The position numbers and the translations under genes were made by a program. Under the pieces are notes generated by a model. It was not told the DNA's origin and made no database searches. It worked only from the letters and a program-made list of their open reading frames with translations. Shown here one piece after another: positions 14,126-15,205 of a stretch of 15,205 nucleotides of DNA (the first letter of the stretch is position 1; each line of letters begins with the position of its first letter). The DNA comes from Methanobacterium sp. UBA279 (GTDB lineage Archaea; Methanobacteriota; Methanobacteria; Methanobacteriales; Methanobacteriaceae): the NCBI GenBank assembly GCA_002502855.1, contig DAQK01000028.1, positions 1-15,205 on the forward strand. The letters run 5' to 3'.

Positions 14126-14257
14126 TTATATATGGTCTTCTAAACCGTTAAATTTAACTATTCCAAAAATGTCCCCAGGACTTACATCAAACTTTTTACG
14201 TACATCAAGAAACAACAGTCTGAAAACCTTTTTGAAAGTTTTGTTCCACAAAATCAT
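14126..14257 (-). pseudogene. Remnant resembling an AbrB/SpoVT-type DNA-binding domain
   Basis: A 43-codon frame from ATG 14257 to TAA 14126 contains DVRKKFDVSPGDIFGIVKFN. This resembles the IPKxVRxxLGIxPGD core of swapped-hairpin AbrB regulators and antitoxins. The preceding segment (FRLLFL) lacks the usual TIPK, and no ribosome site is seen. It is probably a decayed gene piece and might be chance. Confidence 0.25.
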
Positions 14258-14504
14258 TTTTAATAACCATTGAAAATATAAATTCAAAGTAGTTATATTT
14301 TTTCACAGCATATTTTTATCATGAAAATAGAGCGTTCCTTTTTTTTAACTCCATTTTTAATCACAGATTTAGTGAAACAACTAGGACAACACGGTTAACA
14401 TCTCAATATGAAAAACATCCCTTTTTATACCAACGTTTTAGACACGTTAAATTCATTTTTGACTGATTTTATTCATATTTGGATAAACCTCCACAAAAAT
14501 AAGA

Positions 14505-14603
14505 AAGTTTATAACCCTGATCAAATAAATTATCCATTGGAGCAAGTGTTTTTCTTTTAACCATAAAAAATACTATGCTCCACTTATTATAAAAGTTTTT
14601 AGA
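14505..14603 (+). ncRNA. Candidate hairpin RNA behind a TATA box
   Basis: TGGAGCA (14538-14544) pairs with TGCTCCA (14576-14582). After one bulged A (14575), AGTGTTTTT (14545-14553) pairs with AAAAAATACT-side bases 14566-14574, including one G-T pair. This gives 16 pairs and a 12-base loop. AAGTTTATAACC (about 14506-14517) lies 25 bases before the stem, a normal TATA-to-start distance. TTTTT follows at about 14596-14600. It could equally be the footprint of a small hairpin element. No family recognised. Confidence 0.3.
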
Positions 14604-14888
14604 TTTCTATTTAGACAAATAAGAATTTAAAACAAAAATAAAAAATATTATTTATCAAAACACAAACTTCAAAAACCCCCAAATTTTTAACAATCCCATT
14701 TTTGAGATAGTATTCTTTTGGGAAGATTACTTTTCTTCACTTCTTTGATTCATTTTAGATTCTTACTTCAGCGTAACAAGCTTAAAGAAAATTAATAGAG
14801 AATTTCGATTTACTGTTTGATCTTTGGATATTTTAAATTTTTTATATATTTGAATTCGTGATTTAATCTGTTTAATTTGGTAAACACA

Positions 14889-14900
14889 AATATTTATATA
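14889..14900 (+). promoter_or_regulatory. Box A of the transposase gene
   Basis: AATATTTATATA lies 23-34 bases before the transposase ATG, placing the start of transcription at or just before the start codon. Confidence 0.4.
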
Positions 14901-14922
14901 GTATTATGCTTATAGAAGTATT

Positions 14923-15205
14923 ATGAAGTCGTTTGAGCATTATTTCTTGAATAAACAGTATGCGCGTGTTCAAGAATTGGGTGATAGATTGGCTGAGATT
15001 GATCCCTTGATTGATTGGGAGTGTTTCAGGCCTATTGTTGGGGAAATGTATGATAATCACACGAAAAAGGGTGGTAGGCCTAATAATGATGAAGTAGTCA
15101 TGGTTAAGATGTTGGTTTTGCAAGCGTGGTATGGTTTATCGGATCCTGAGCTTGAAAGACAAGCTAACGATCGGATATCGTTTCAGAAGTTTTTAGGATT
15201 CCCTG
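14923..15205 (+). CDS. IS5-family transposase, N-terminal part (cut by window end)
   Basis: An open frame of 94 codons from ATG 14923 runs off the right edge without a stop. It starts MKSFEHYFLNKQYARVQELG and contains GGRPNNDEVVMVKMLVLQAW followed by YGLSDPELERQANDRISFQ and FLGFP. This is the N-terminal InsH/DUF772 domain of IS5-type transposases, which in the full protein precedes the DDE catalytic domain. There is no frameshift or stop in the visible part, so the copy may be active. Its G+C content is higher than the flanking DNA, consistent with recent arrival. Confidence 0.85.
   Translation, partial: MKSFEHYFLNKQYARVQELGDRLAEIDPLIDWECFRPIVGEMYDNHTKKGGRPNNDEVVMVKMLVLQAWYGLSDPELERQANDRISFQKFLGFP
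14923..15205 (+). mobile_element. Left part of an IS5-type insertion sequence
   Basis: Defined only by the transposase gene. The left terminal repeat should lie within about 14800-14922, but it cannot be identified without the right end. Confidence 0.6.

Larger units (their letters stand above)
14024..14922. other. Gene-poor AT-rich region before the transposase
   Basis: Nearly 900 bases with no intact gene. T-runs at 14026-14055 would terminate the zinc-ribbon operon. It holds an AbrB-like remnant (14126-14257, minus strand), a TATA-like CTTTTTATACC followed by AACGT-N7-ACGTT (14432-14448), and a strong hairpin behind a second TATA box (14538-14582). No terminal inverted repeat of the insertion sequence could be defined, because its far end is outside the window. 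Confidence 0.4.

Noticed and set aside
14872..15123. An 83-codon minus-strand open frame at the right edge
   Set aside because: It lies antisense to the transposase N-terminus, whose plus-strand frame has clear IS5-type motifs and runs off the window.

Overview
The window reads as a mesophilic pseudomurein-walled methanogen of the Methanobacteriales, most likely Methanobacterium. The evidence is two secreted proteins with pseudomurein-binding repeats, an HMfA/HMfB-type archaeal histone, an archaea-specific RecJ-like nuclease with DnaJ-type zinc fingers, the anaerobic oxygen-defence pair rubrerythrin and desulfoferrodoxin, TATA-type promoters with T-rich terminators, and strong GGAGG/GGTGAT ribosome sites. 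These assignments come from motif reading only; no search was run.

Left part (1-4521). A decayed GNAT acetyltransferase gene (minus strand, two in-frame TAG codons and one frameshift) runs off the left edge. It is followed by a small nucleotidyltransferase-fold protein with a degenerate active site, convergent with a histone gene. Then come the large RecJ/DHH nuclease and a small predicted lipoprotein, both on the minus strand.

Middle (4755-11180). A minus-strand rubrerythrin-desulfoferrodoxin operon should remove peroxide and superoxide. It is divergent from the first of two paralogous secreted proteins, each with a class-I amidotransferase-like domain (BPL_N type, Cys-His-Glu) followed by pseudomurein-binding repeats. 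The two paralogues converge on a 422-bp gap that holds a candidate structured RNA with its own TATA box and T-run. Both have a strong ribosome site placed too far from the first usable ATG, so near-cognate initiation is possible. Next is a 14-TM DHA2-type drug exporter, divergent from a CcdC/DUF1453-like membrane protein. A perfect inverted repeat lies between the exporter's box A and its start codon.

Right part (11181-15205) is more AT-rich and looks like accessory DNA. It holds a two-repeat CRISPR remnant without cas genes, and an operon of three zinc-ribbon membrane proteins followed by a frameshifted, truncated fourth. A 0.9-kb gene-poor stretch follows, with an AbrB-like gene remnant and a strong hairpin behind a TATA box. 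The window ends inside an IS5-type transposase gene. Several broken genes around an IS and a CRISPR remnant point to a region that gains and loses DNA.
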